From Anaeramoeba flamelloides (Eukaryota > Metamonada > Anaeramoebidae), in the NCBI GenBank assembly GCA_027625915.1, contig JANTQA010000036.1, positions 5,105,001 to 5,169,000 of the forward strand: a stretch of 64,000 nucleotides of DNA, given 5' to 3'. Position numbers and translations under genes: made by a program. The notes under the pieces are model-generated. The model saw nothing but the letters and a program-made list of their open reading frames with translations. It was not told the origin of the DNA and did no database searches. How positions within the stretch are numbered: position 1 is the first letter of the stretch; the number at the start of each line of letters is the position of its first letter. This document shows positions 20,096 through 33,075 of this stretch, one piece after another.

Positions 20096-22197
20096 ATGTG
20101 TGGCTGTTTAAATTCAAAGGACACGGAAAGAAAAAATAGTAAAAACATTGACAAAAAAGGCAGGCAAATGAATACAAAAAACAATCAAATTGTTCGACTC
20201 CTCTTGTTGGGTATGTGAATTGTTTTTTCTTTCTCAAAGTTTTTTTTGCTTTTGAATTTCGAAATTTGGCAAATTTCACAACTAAACAACAACCTTTTCA
20301 CGCTTTTCTTGATCTTTGATTTCTTACTTTAAACACACACAGGCGCTGGAGAGTCTGGTAAGTCGACAGTTGTCAAGCAATGTAAAAACCTCTTCTTGAA
20401 TGGCTTTAGTAAAAAAGACCTTGCCAGGATGAAGAGTTCAATATGCTCAAATATCATCCAATCGATCCAGACACTTATCAACATTGTCAACGAGTTGAAT
20501 CTTGAGTACTGTGACCCAGATATGAAGTCTGTCGAAGACTCAGTTCTTGGGCTATCATTTGATGACAAACTTAATGCTGAGAGTTCATCCCAAATTTCAA
20601 AGCTTTGGAAGGATCCTACAATCCAAAAAGCTTATTCAGTGAGAAACAAATTCCACGTGTTTGATGGTGCTAAACAGTAATTCTTTTCTTTTTCATTTTT
20701 TTGCAATTTCTGTTCCTATTTTTTTTTTGTTTTTTTGTCAAGTCAAAGAGTATTCAATTAAATTTTGATATTCGTAGTTTTGATGATTGGAATTCTTTTT
20801 AAAGAAATATTGGAAAAAACTTTTTCACAATTGTGAGAATTATTTCGAAAAAAAAAATTGGAATTTTTTTTAATTTGTTGTTTTGTAAATCAGAAACAAC
20901 TTTGTGGGGCTGAATTATTGATGAAAAATTTATTTTGGAAAAATTTATTTTTTTTTTAATGAAAAAGCAAAAATTTTTTTTTCCATACAAAAAGTAGAAA
21001 AAACAAACTATGAGTTAAAGTGCGTTAAAAACAACCAATTTATTCATTCTTGTATTTGTGATCAAACTATAAGTCACAATTAAATTTTTGTTACTGTTAA
21101 AATCAAATTACTACAAAATGAAAATTTATCACAAAAGTTCAATAAGGAAACTCAATAAATCTCATTTTTAAATGAAAATGTAAAGATCTAAATTTTTTTT
21201 TCTTTCAAATTGTGATTCTGGAAGAACTGTAGTGGGAATTTGAAATACAATTTGTTTATTTGCTACTGAAAAAATCTCTATCAAATTGAGATCAAGTCTT
21301 CAAATAGCGATTAATAAAAAAAAAAAAACAAATCGAATTCAAGTCATTAACCAAAACCTTCTATTTGATAATTAATTTTCTTTCTTCTCTATTACACATT
21401 AAATAGCTTTTTAGACCGCATTGAAACAATTTCAAAATCTGACTACACACCAACAACAAAAGATATTCTTATGCTAAGGGTCAGGACAACTGGGATTAGT
21501 GAAACAACTTTTACTTATGAAGGAACAAAATTCTGGTAAATATCTTCATTCATTATTTCAAAACATTTATTATTTCTTCCTATTTTGAGATAATATTTTG
21601 TGAACTTTTTGTCTTTATCTTATTAATTCCCTTTTTTCTTATACTCTTCAAAAAAACAAAAAAAATCTAATCTCAAAATAACAAAATAACCATTAAATCT
21701 AACTCATTTATTATATCCGAAATAGTATGATCGATGTTGGTGGGCAAAGGAATGAAAGAAAAAAATGGATCCATTGCTTTGAAGATGTAACCTCTGTAAT
21801 CTTTGTCTCCTCTTTAACAGGCTATGACCAAGTTTTAGTTGAGGAAAGGAATACCAATAGGATGAAGGAATCATTGACCTTATTTTCGGAAGTTTGTAAT
21901 TCTCGATGGTTTAATAATAATTCGCTCATTTTATTTTTGAATAAATTAGATTTATTTGAAGAACAAATCAAAACTTCTGAACTCAAGAAATGTTTCCCCG
22001 ACTATGATGGATCAGATGATGTCGAAGAAGCTAAATTATACATTAAGCAACAATTCGTCCAATTAAACAAGAATAAAAATAAAACATTATATCCATTTTT
22101 CACCTCAGCTATAGATCCCAAATTGATGCGAAATATTTTCGCTTCGGTATCCGAGACCATTCTCCGAAAACAAGTCAAAGAAATTGGATTTCTTTAA
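20096..22197 (+). CDS. Heterotrimeric G-protein alpha subunit
   Basis: Four exons: 20096-20210, 20343-20676, 21407-21535, 21726-22197. Every intron is GT-AG, and joining them gives 349 residues, the usual G-alpha length. G-alpha binds GTP, couples receptors to effectors at the plasma membrane and is switched off by RGS proteins. Seen: P-loop GAGESGKST (39-47); switch I RVRTTG with the catalytic-type Arg174 and Thr177; switch II DVGGQRNERKKW with catalytic Gln200; NKLD (265-268); and TSAID guanine-binding loop. All key residues are intact. The N-terminus is MCGCLNS: Gly is not at position 2, so myristoylation is not expected, but Cys2 and Cys4 could be palmitoylated. The C-terminus KEIGFL lacks the Cys that pertussis toxin modifies. 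The start is the only ATG in frame before the P-loop exon. Confidence 0.95.
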
Positions 22198-23225
22198 ATG
22201 TAATATTAAGTTGAAATATTTCAATAACGTATTTGATCAAAATAAACCCCTCAAATATTAGTTATTAAATATATACACATACATAGATTTATTTAAATTA
22301 TTATATCACAAAATATTTTTAAACATGACATAATTGTTTATATTTTCTTTAATTTTCCAATAAAAATTAGAATAAACCTTTATTTTTTTTCTCTTAATTT
22401 TATTATGCACGTAAAATATTTTCTTATGGATTCAGGAAAATTTTTATTTCAAGTCCCCAATTTTTTCGTCAAATTTGGTAGATAAAAAAACCAAAAGATC
22501 TTTTACAAGACATTTGAAAAGTTAAGCCCATTTAGATCAATTCCCTTTTTCTTATTGAACTTTGAGATAAAATTGTATTTTTTTTTTTATTTGAATACTT
22601 ATTTACCAAAAAAAATATGGTGATTTTGATCAGTTTTATTAGTGCCCTCAATTAAATTTTTAATATCTCTCAAAAAAATGGAAAACTTTTTTTTCACAAT
22701 TGTTAGGAATAACCCAAGAATTATTGTTTTTCTACAATCTAGTCATTTTTTGTTTTGGACTTCCTAAAACTGAAAAATTTTTTTATTGTTTATTGATTTA
22801 ACCATTATTAAGAGGAAGTAGCATTTAACAAAAAGTTGTGAAAGTTAAAAAAGTAAAGAAGAATAATAATAAGACTCATATAAGTACAAAATATTAATAT
22901 AATTTTCTAGAACAAATGGAAAATTAAACAAATATTAAATTCAGAGAAGAAAAAATATTTATAATTTTGAAACTATCATGATAAAAAAAAATTTTTTTAT
23001 TAAATGTTATAAAAATTAATATGCTAGTAAGCAGTGATAATTTTTGTAAAATAATAGGAATTGATAGAAAAAAGTTAAATTATTAATATGACACATTTTT
23101 ACATGTTTAAAAAAAAAAGTAAAAAAAGTCCACGTATTTTTTCGTTATGAAATGTATTTTAAAATATTATTTTTTTTGAGTTATTTAATATAAAACATGT
23201 TTTATAATTTGTTATAATTTGAGGA

Positions 23226-23956
23226 TACAGTCAGTTTCACTTTTCAGGCACAAACTATCAAAGAAATTTAAGGCATAAAAAAATCTCAAATTAAGTAACA
23301 AAATTTGGATTTTTTTTTTTACAAATTATTTTACTAAACTAGATTCCAAAAATTTGGACACAGTTTAAACAGTTGAAAGAACATCATTACCGTACTTTAA
23401 ATTCAAATTGGAAAGAATTTTGATTTTACAAACAATTTCATTTTTTGTCTTTTTTGTTTTGTTTTCATTTCCTTTTTTGCAGTTACGTAATCTGTTTCAT
23501 TAGATCTCGAAATTTTTTTTCAATGGTTGATAGAAGGTTAGTGTTGAGTTTGTTAAATTGGAAAATCAAATACAATTGGTAGATGGTATCTTATCATTTG
23601 ATCGATCAACAATTGTTGGTGAAATTGCAACAAATTTACCAATACATTTTTTGTTCAGCTCGTTTCATTATTTTGGACACACCTGTTTTTATTTTTGAGT
23701 TTTAAATTTTTTTCTTTTATTTGGATGAAAATGATTACTTATAAAAACATTAATACCTTGTAACTTAAATGTGGTTTTATATTAGGTTTGGGAAAATACA
23801 ATAAATTGGGTTTTTTTTTTTGCCTATTTTTGATTTTGGGTGTGTACAAATTTTTGGAATGGGGTTTAGAATCCAAAATTTTGTGCCTTAATTTGAGATT
23901 TTTATTGTGCTTTAAATTTCGTTAAAGTTTGTGCCATAAAAGTGGAACTGACTGTA
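23226..23956. mobile_element. Hairpin MITE, family 1 (copy 4), split by a family-2 insert
   Basis: The left part starts TACAGTCAGTTTCACTTTTC and the right part ends GTGGAACTGACTGTA. The two halves are separated by another element inserted at a TA. Joining across the insert gives the normal centre of this family (ACTAGAAT then TTTTGTGCC), as in copy 1. Confidence 0.85.
23335..23868 (+). mobile_element. Family-2 MITE, 534 bp, inserted in a family-1 MITE
   Basis: Flanked by TA on both sides. Terminal inverted repeats: AACTAGATTCCAAAAATTTG at the left and CAAATTTTTGGAATGGGGTT at the right, followed by GACACA/TGTGTA. Same length and order of blocks as 24549-25086. No ORF. TA duplication points to Tc1/mariner machinery supplied in trans. 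Confidence 0.85.
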
Positions 23957-24548
23957 ATAAAAATAAATATTTGAATAATATATCCCATTTAAATTATTAT
24001 TCTATTAAAAATCTTGTTAAAATGGGTTTTACTTCGAAAATTATCATTAAAAAACATTGTTTTTTAAACAAGGTGGAATCAAATATTTTTAATTATATTT
24101 TTTGAAAATGTTTATAAAAATAAAAAAAAAATAATTTTAATACCCAAAATATTTTTGCAATAAATAAAAATGATATAATGTTATAAAAACAAGGTTATGT
24201 TATTATGATGAAAACAAGTACAATATCATATATTTTTATTATGAAGACAAAATTAATTCTCTTGGACCATTTTTTTACTAGAGTAGTAACATTAAAACAA
24301 ACCTATTGTAAATTTTAAAGCAAATTAAAAACAAAATATTATAGATTGAAATTAAAATAGAAAGAAAAAATATAATTAATCCACGAAACTACCTCCCTTA
24401 AAAATAATTTTCTGAAATGAATTATCATTGCTCATAGTTTGATAAATTTTTAAATTTTTTGAAAAGTAAAAAACACAATATCTTTTAAATTTCTTTCAAA
24501 ATAAATGATTGTGCTTAAAGAAGAAGGGAATAATATTGCACTTGAATG

Positions 24549-25086
24549 TAAACTAAAATTCAGAATTTTCCACACAGTTAAAGTATTTCAAACAATCACA
24601 ATAATACAATTTCATTGAAATTGGAGATAACTTTGATTTTTGTAAAATATGAAAATCATTTTTTCATCTATTAGTTTTTGTTTTCATCTCATTTTTTGAA
24701 TTATATAATTTGTTTTGTTGGACCAAATTTTTTTTGAACAATTGATATTATGTTAAATTTGAGTTATTCCAAATAGAAGAACTCAAATAAAATTAGTTGA
24801 TAATATCTAAAATTTGATCTAACAAAAATTCCTTGGTGAAATTTCAACAAATTTACAAATGTATTTTTTTGTTTTGCTCTCTCCAAAATTTTTAACACAC
24901 CCATGATTTATTTGTATTGATAATTATTTATTTATTGTTTTATGAGTATTGTAATTTATAAAAAAGTGTTAACCTTTCAATTAGTGAATACTTCTAATTT
25001 GGTATTTATTCTTAAATTGATTAAATAAGTTTGTTTTTTTTCACAAATCGATTATTGGTTTGTTAAAAATTTTTAATTGGAGTTTA
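24549..25086 (+). mobile_element. Family-2 MITE (copy 3), 538 bp
   Basis: TA-AACTAAAATTCAGAATTTT at the left and TTAAAAATTTTTAATTGGAGTT-TA at the right. The interior matches the copy at 23335: GGTGAAATTTCAACAAATTT, then a TTAACACACCCATG block. More diverged than that copy. Confidence 0.75.
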
Positions 25087-25379
25087 TTCGACAAAAATAG
25101 ACTTAAAAATGAAAAATATCAAATTTGGAATAATATCTTTTAAAAAATAATTTTAATTTTAAAAAAATTATATGGAAAATTTTTAACCTAAAAATTATTT
25201 ATTTCTTGATTAACTTTTTTTATATAATTTTTTTTTTTTTTAAAAAAATACACAAGAAAAAAAAATCAAACATTACATTAAAAAAAATACCCACAAAAAA
25301 AATATATTAGATTTTTTTTAAATACAGCTTAAAATATTGAAGAGATACTTATTAAAGTGATAATTTAAAAATAATCTTA

Positions 25380-25690
25380 ATTCAAATAATCTTAATTATT
25401 CAGCTTGATGCAACCAAGCATGGAAGCCACCAATGGAAAAAAACTATTATTACTAACTTATTTATCTTTTCAAAAAATAAAATTTATTCAAATTAATAAT
25501 TGAAAGAAAAAAAAGTTAGAAATTATCAAATCACTGATTTTTATAAAAACAGTTACTTTTTTATACTAATGGTTCCCTGTTTATACTGGTAATATTTGAA
25601 AAAGACTATTGTCTAATCTTTTAAATTTCATGAAATTTAATAAATATTTGTAAATAAAATAAATGATATATTCTTTCTTAATCTTCAAGG
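25380..25690 (+). repeat. Dispersed repeat, relatives inside the PH-gene intron
   Basis: Shares TCTAATCTTTTAAATTTCAT and GAAATTTAATAAAT with blocks at 36390-36670 and, inverted, 37045-37215. Family unknown; no ORF. Confidence 0.6.
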
Positions 25691-26542
25691 ATTTCAATAT
25701 TTGATTTACTTTTTGAAGTATTTTAAAAATAAGATTTTATTTTAATTATTATAAGTATATATACATGAATATCTAAAATGTTAGGTATTATTACTAGTGT
25801 TATTTAAATAAAAATAAAAACCATTTGTAAAATTTTCCTTTTTGATTTCCATACTCAATATTCCAGATAGCACTATCTTAATAACCCCCCCCTTAACAAA
25901 TAACCATTTTCTAAAAACTTTATAACTTTATAAATAACCAAAAGAAGTATATTTTTCATTTTTACCCAACTGAAACAGTGAATTAGACTTTGCATAAAAA
26001 CATATAACAAATTAAAATCTTTTTTCTTTCATGTGCCAATAATACACAAACTATATTGATCAATATTATATCCAAATAAAAATTATATTTTGTCGGTAAA
26101 ATACTTTTTTTAAATTAAATTATGTAAACATGAATGAAATTAGTTCAATATTTTTAATTTTACAAATTTTTCTCAATTTTTTTTGTTTTATAAAACAAAG
26201 AAAATTCTTTTTCAAAATTTGTTACAATTTTTTGAGAAAAATATCACTTTATATCGATCATTTATTTAATTTCTTTTTTAATGGTAGAAAATTCTTAAAA
26301 AAAACATATTTAAATATATATATATAAGCTTAATTTCAAAAATAGGAGCAAATTTTTTGATTGAAAAAAATTTGTAGTTTCTCATTTAGTGAATACCAAA
26401 ACTCAACCCAGAAAAATCAGAACTTAAAACTAAAAAATAACTGTCTAAAACACCCTTTTCTGTTTTTAATTATTATTTCTAATAAAAGAATAGAGAAAAG
26501 AAACCCATAAAGAAAAAAATAAATCTGACCCTCTTTTTTGAA

Positions 26543-26990
26543 ATGATTTTTCATCTTAAAATTATCCATTTAAGATTCACCATTGCTTCCAAGAACCTTT
26601 TGAAACAACTTTCCATCAGAGTTATCAGATTTTTACTATTTACCCATTTGGTATCAACCCAAACTTTCCTTGATACCTTTTTCAAGATAAAAAGAATCTC
26701 AACAAAAGAAAGAAAAAGAAAAAGAAAAAGAAAAGAAAGTGAAAACAAAACCAATTTTTTGAATGTACAACAAAGAACTCAAAGATAAAATGAATACGAT
26801 CACATTCATCACAGTGTCTCCAAATGAAAGAGAAAAGAAGATCTTATTTGATCTTGCTATTTCTTCACTTTTCAAGGAACCATTGTAACTCATTAAAGCA
26901 AATTTGGTTGATACTTGTTTTCGAAGCAAACACTTCTTGGGTGTTTTACTTTCTTTGAATTTTACAATCCCTTTCCCCAATGCTAATTAA
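26543..26990 (+). other. Possible remnant coding sequence, unassigned
   Basis: A patch richer in G/C than its surroundings. The plus strand has an open stretch of 81 codons (26543-26788) ending in a Lys/Arg tract. It is followed at 26790 by another frame reading ITFITVSPNEREKKILFDLA and, after one stop, LIKANLVDTCFRSKHFLG. The minus strand is also open over 26699-26980. I do not recognise either reading, and cannot decide between a decayed gene, a short exon and chance. Confidence 0.2.
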
Positions 26991-27224
26991 TCTCATCTCT
27001 TGAATATTAACGGTTTTCAAAAATGTTCTTGTTCATTCAACATAAAAATAACAATATGGAATCATTTTGAAAGAAAAATTGCAAAAAAATAAATTCAACT
27101 TTGGGAAATTTTCATAAAAAGAAGATTGTTTCTTGATATTAAATATTCAATAATGACTTTTAAAAGATATTGGGTTCAGAATATTTGGTTAACACAACAC
27201 ACATACCAATAATTTAGAAAATAC

Positions 27225-27425
27225 TACAGTCAGTTTCACTTTTAAGGCACAAACATTCAACGAAATTTAAGGTACAATAAAAATCTCAAATTAAGGCACA
27301 AAATTCAAATTCTAGTAAAAATAAATTGTAAAAATTAAAATTACAAATTTTGTGCCTTAATTTGAGATTTTTTTGTGCCTTAAATTTCGTTGAAAGTTTG
27401 TGCCTTAAAAGTGAAACTGACTGTA
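27225..27425. mobile_element. Hairpin MITE, family 1 (copy 5, best preserved)
   Basis: 201 bp, TACAGTCAGTTTCACTTTTA to AAAAGTGAAACTGACTGTA, with almost perfect pairing of the two arms and three GGCACAAA-type motifs per arm. The highest arm identity of the family suggests the youngest copy. Confidence 0.88.
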
Positions 27426-27451
27426 ATGTTGACCCTATTTTTGAAATTTAG

Positions 27452-27453
<2 letters not shown>

Positions 27454-27506
<53 letters not shown>
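27454..27506. repeat. (TA)n microsatellite, about 26 units
   Basis: Pure TA dinucleotide run starting 28 bp after the MITE end, followed by a GGGGAGGGGGG-like patch. Confidence 0.95.
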
Positions 27507-27509
<3 letters not shown>

Positions 27510-27804
27510 GGGAGGGGGGTTACATTTGTCATTTAATTTTTTAATTTTCTTGAATAATGAAAAATAACTCGTTATTTGAAAAAAATGCCGATCAAACCTC
27601 TTTGGACTATTTTAACCATAATATTAATCACTAATTCTTTTAAAAATAATATTTCATTTATAATGATCAAAATAATGTTTACCAAAAATCCTAAAATCCA
27701 TCCTACAAAATGAAAAATATACCTTTTTTCTTCCTCTTACAATGGGAAATTTAACAACTGGCCATTATGATAATTAAAGTAAATTCATTCTTGAAAGTAT
27801 ATAC

Positions 27805-28090
27805 CTTGATATTTTCAGTAAATTTTTATTTGTGGAAGAAATTTGTTAAAAATGTTTTGTAATTTTTTCAATTTTGATGAAATTTTTAATTTTTTTGAGA
27901 GAAAATTATAATTTGGAAATTTTTTCTATTGTTTGAGAGATAAAAGTTCAAATTTGATCTTTCATTTTTAGAATATATAATTAAATCATAGAACTTTCAG
28001 AAACCAACGTAATATTTTTATAATGTCATTGTAGGTTTCTTTGATGTGTTAATTTTTACTTGTTATAGAATTAAAAAACATGATTTTTCT
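27805..28090 (+). repeat. Partial relative of the 29345-30205 inverted repeat
   Basis: Shares TTTTCAGTAAATTTTTATTT, TTTGATCTTTCATTTTTAGA and the AACTTTCAGAAACCAA block with the right arm at 30000-30205, and the same blocks reversed with its left arm. Confidence 0.5.
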
Positions 28091-29344
28091 ATAGAAATAA
28101 AAATTATACATTTATTCACATATCATTTTGGCAGGAGTATTAAAAGTTAATAATGTGGTTCTTTTTTTAAGATTAATTGAATCTTTGTGAAAATAAGTGT
28201 GTAATTATTATCCAAAGTTTCAGTAAATACTTGTTTTTACCGAATTTTATAAAAAAAATATACCTAATTTTTCCTTGAAAACCTATACATTAATGCTGGG
28301 TCCAAATATCAAAGCAAAAAATGTCCATTTTTTTATCATTTTTTTTGATTTCCTTTTTTAAAACCTCCATAAAAAAGGCTTTTCTGGAATATAAAAACGA
28401 TTAAAATTCAAGCCCGCTCCAATCCTTTCTTCAAAACCATAACTTAAAGATATTCCAAAAAAGTTAAAATAAAAAAAAATGAAAATAAATAATGACCATT
28501 TTTTGCTTTTATACTGAAATTTGGCTTTAATTTATCAAAGAAACTGAAAAAGTTATTAAAAAATATGGTGTTGGTTGGTTAAAGTTCTATGATTCGAAAA
28601 TTTCTTTCAAATTACAGATCAAATCTGAAAATTTTTTCTCTTAAGGACTAAGTTTTATGGGGAAAACAGTGAAATAATTTTAAAATCAAACTTTGAAGAG
28701 TTATGTAATCAGTGTAATATTTACACACTGAAAAATAGCTTTTTTAAAAAATGTGAAATTTTCACAATTTCAACAATTTTCACAATTTTTACCTTGTTAG
28801 ATCTTACAAAATTTTGATTTTAATATTTCGAATTTCCATTTCAACTTTCAGAACCCACACTATTTTCTTGGGATGTTCTACATATTTCTTAAATTTACTT
28901 TTACAAGTTTGAAATGTTTTCAAATTTGAACTTACACTTGAAAATCCCCAAAAGTCCTTTTTTGAAATTATTGTTTTTATTCTTTTTAATTTTCCTTTTC
29001 ATTGAAAAAGAAATAAAAAAAGTATGCTGTGAAAAGGTCATGATGACAAAAAATGTTTTTTTTTTTTTTTTTGTCCAATTTCTTCAGAATGAAAATTTTT
29101 TATGAGAAGTGAAAGTGAAATAACACAATCAATCAACCCCCTTCAGGGTGGGAACAAAGTTCTTAAAAAATAGATTTGATGAAAAAAAATAAATTTTTTA
29201 AATAACCAAAATAAAGTTATCAAAAAAAAAACTCTCAAACATGGTAAACCCCGTGTTTCAAAATAAAATCAGTGTATTTTATTTTTCGAGAAGACTAACT
29301 TGTTAATTGTCAAAGAAATAGTTAATATAAAATAAGTATACATG

Positions 29345-30205
29345 ACTTAGTTTTCTGAAAGTTTGATAATTTAAAAAAGAAATCCTAAAAAATGAAGATC
29401 AAATTGAATTTTTATCACAAAAAATCAAGAGTTAATTTTTAAGAAAAATTTCAAATTATAAATTTTCTCTCAAAAAAATAAAGAAAAATTGATAAAATTA
29501 TATAAAATTTTAAACAAATTTCTTTCATAATTTAAAATTTACTGAAAATATTAAGGAATTTAATTTCAAAAATTGCTTTGAACTTAGGGAGACAATTGAG
29601 TAGTGATTTAGGTGTTAAGTTACGAACAAGAAGAAAAAAGAGTACCAATTTCTTTTTGAAACACAGATTTTAGGCTTGAGAAAATAACTATTTTGATTGC
29701 TGTAATGAATTTGGAACAAATATAAAATTTAGATAAATAGTCAGTACACTTTTTAACACACATACTAATTAATCAATAAAGGCACAAAATATAATTGTTT
29801 TCTAAACCAGAATTCTTTTAGAAAAGGAACAAAATGATTTTTTTGTACAGTGATCAAAATAATGCGGTACAACGACTATAATCCGTGTTTCAAAATATTA
29901 TCCGTGCTTTTTTTTATTCTTGTTCGTAACTTAACACCTAAATCACTACTAAATAATATACCTAAGTACAAATCAATTTTGAAAGTAAAGGTCTGGTTAT
30001 TTTCAGTAAAATTTAAATTATTCATGCAAATAGTTGAAAATTTTTCATAATATTCTCAATTGTTTTGAATTTTTTTGTTTTATGGATACAAATTTGTTCA
30101 AAAATTTACTCTATTTTTTAAGATAAATTTTCCAATTTGATCCTTTATTTTTAGAATTTCTTTTTAAATAATAGAACTTTAAGAAACCAATATCATATTT
30201 TTTTA
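29345..30205. repeat. Inverted repeat, arms about 340 bp
   Basis: The left arm (29345-29690) pairs with the right arm (29870-30205). The clearest pair is TTAGGTGTTAAGTTACGAAC against GTTCGTAACTTAACACCTAA; outer blocks include GAAGATCAAATTG / CAATTTGATCC. The loop is about 180 bp. No ORF of note. Confidence 0.65.
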
Positions 30206-30325
30206 GGGTTTATTATTGGTTTCTTTGATTGGTTAATGTATAGGTCAACTATAACAAAAAAACACGCTTTTTATTTTGAAAAACGCATTAAATTTTTTTG
30301 CACGCTTTATTTTGAATACAGTACT

Positions 30326-32028
30326 AACTTACCGTCAAATCTAAAACCCGGAAATTTCTGAAACCCAGTAATTCCATTTTTCTGATCAATTGTAAATATT
30401 AGTAAAATGTCAAAAATATACTCCCATTTTACAGAAAAATAACCCAATTACCCAGCAACTTATAACCTTTCCAATTGGTGTATTGGTTAAATATTCTGAA
30501 TCTGTTAATTTTAACTTTTTGGTGAATTCAGAAATCAAAAAAATCCAAAATTTGTAAAATTAATTGAGAACATTACTGAAAATTGAAAATCAAATTTATT
30601 GCGATTTTCCCTTTAGATAAATTCTAAAATTATTAGGAATCATCTTGATAAGAATTATTTTGTTATTGCATTTATGAAATAAGAGTTTTATTTACTTTAT
30701 ATCTTTCTTTTAATAATTTTTTCAAAATTTTAAATTTCTATTGGGAAACATTAGAGGATTTATTTTTTTACAAAATTGTTTTCATAATTTCATGAAAATT
30801 TACAATAATCAAACACCTCTCTCAAATTCAAATTCATTCAAATATTTTTAAAGTATAAAAATGTTTTTTATTTCAAAATTTAAAATCAAAAGTGGATTTT
30901 CATTTTCAGTCACCATTGTGAAAAAAATTTGGGTCATTAAAAAAAATTGGGTCAGTCAAAAATTTGTTTTCGTTTTTTAAATAGTAAATATTAGCAAAAT
31001 GATTTTTGATCAAAGTAAAATTTTATGAACAAATCTTACATTTAAGAAAAACCAAAGTCAGTATCAATAATAATTTTCAAAGGAAAAATTATTTCGTTGC
31101 ATTTTGTGCTTATAGAATTACTGTGGAACTCTAAAAAACAAAAAATTTATTTTTAATTGTCAACTTTACTAAAAATAAGAGAAATATTTAATAGGAAATT
31201 TTAAAATCTATTAATTCAATAAGATATTTATCATTATTAATGAACACAAATTTATCACGGTTAATCTTGAATAACCTTTTAAATCAAATTGAATTATAAA
31301 ATCTTCCAAAAAAGATGTTTTTTCGAAAGAGGTTGTTTTCGACTAATGTTTACAATCAAAACTTCAAAATACCGAAATATCAAGATTTCAGAAACTTTTT
31401 AAATTCTTAAAATCCCCTTAGACAAACCTTAATTTAAAACTGTTATTAATTTTTGGTCTTCCCAAACAATGATTAACTAGATCTTGGAATGTAATCTAAT
31501 AAAAAAAATCAACATTTTTAGTAAAGTTTACAATTAAAAGATAAATTTTTGTTTTTTAGAGTTCCACAGTAATTCTATAAGCACAAAATGCAACGAAATA
31601 ATTTTTCCTTTGAAAATTATTATTGATACTGACTTTGGTTTTTCTTAAATGTAAGATTTGTTCATAAAATTTTACTTTGATCAAAAACCATTTTGCTAAT
31701 ATTTACTATTTAAAAAACGAAAACAAATTTTTGACTGACCCAATTTTTTTTAATGACCCAAATTTTTTTCACAATGGTCAGGTTCTCAATTAATTTTACA
31801 AATTTTGGATTTTTTTGATTTCTGAATTCACCAAAGAGTTAAAAATGGTGGATTCAGAATATTTAACCAATACCCCAATTGGAAAGGTTATAAGTTGCTG
31901 GGTAATTGGGTTATTTTTCTGTAAAATGGGAGTATATTTTTGACCTTTTACTAATATTTACAATTGATCAGAAAAATGGAATTACTGGGTTTCAGAAATT
32001 TAAGGGTTTTAGATTTGACAGTTAGTTG
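30326..32028. repeat. Long inverted repeat with extra DNA in one arm
   Basis: Ends TAACTTACCGTCAAATCTAA and TTAGATTTGACAGTTA. The right arm (about 31500-32028) is continuous. The left arm is split into 30326-30571 and 30910-31190 by about 338 bp absent from the right arm. Pairs include ATAACCCAATTACCCAGCAA / TTGCTGGGTAATTGGGTTAT. The spacer is about 310 bp. Confidence 0.8.
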
Positions 32029-33075
32029 AAAAACGAGATTGTGAGTCAATGTCAAGAATCTTTTTTGTTTGTTATTTTGATACTTTTGTATGGTCTATTT
32101 TGGTTTTTTTAGATGTGATCTCTAATGTGCACATATCACTATTGGGCTGTGGAACAAAATAGTCTTCCAAAAAAGAAAAACATAACTAATTATTGGAAGA
32201 AAAATAAATTGTACAATATAATCATTTGACTTTCAGAAAACTAATAACCTAAATCAAAGCAGATTTTAATTCTAAAAACTGGGTGTATTCTGATTTTCCT
32301 TTTTTTCATTTGGGATTTCGTTTAATCCTAGTAATGATCCTTTTTTTTGGTTTTTGGAAAACCAGTTTAAAAAATTATTTTACTTTTCTTGTTCTATTAA
32401 TAGTCAAGTTCGAATGACTATTTTTACTAAATAACCTGTAGTGAACAAAAAGATCTTTTGTTTTTTCAACGAAAAACAACTTTTACATTTTAGAATTTTA
32501 CTGTAAACAATTTCAAAATTGTAAACATACTTCAACATTTAAAATTATTTGAAAAGTGGTGATCATATTGTAGAAATTGAATTCCAATTCATATTATTAT
32601 GGTCTTAAAAGCAGAAGATAAGATCATTCAATCAAAATTATCAAGTTTAAACCAAAATACTTTTTTCAAAAAGAATTTTGTTCTAAAAAATAATCTTTCG
32701 GATTTCAAATTTTCTCAAGCTAACTGAAAAACTCCAATCTCAGTCTTTGAAAAATAAATCAAATAAAATTTTCATTCAGCTTTCTGAGACTTGTGAACCA
32801 AAGTCTCAAATCAGATTTTATTCTTAAAACCAGAACCAATTCTTAATTTCCTTGTTTTAGGATTGAGTTTTTGTTGGTTTTAAGGAATTCTTGGAATGTG
32901 ATTTTTTTCGGAAAATCTGAAAGATTATTTGTATCACTGTCTCTGTAATTCAGAGAAAAGCAAAAATCTGTTGTGATCACTAGTTCAAATAGGAAATGTT
33001 TACAATGCCAAATCGCCAGATGAAAAAATAATTATTTCTTCAACTTTGTTTTATTTTTTTACAAACAACTTTTCC

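Larger units (their letters stand above)
22198..26542. other. Gene-poor region with nested MITEs
   Basis: Contains the nested element at 23226-23956, a second family-2 copy at 24549-25086 and a dispersed repeat at 25380-25690. Otherwise homopolymer-rich AT sequence; no gene seen. Confidence 0.45.
26991..33075. other. Gene-poor region with inverted repeats
   Basis: Holds a family-1 MITE (27225-27425), a TA microsatellite and inverted repeats at 29345-30205 and 30326-32028, listed separately. 28100-29340 and 32030-33075 are AT-rich with nothing I can support. Confidence 0.45.

Noticed and set aside
32400-32435. tRNA T-arm-like AGTCAAGTTCGAATGACT
   Set aside because: The stem-loop is isolated; no D-arm, anticodon arm or acceptor stem at the right spacing.
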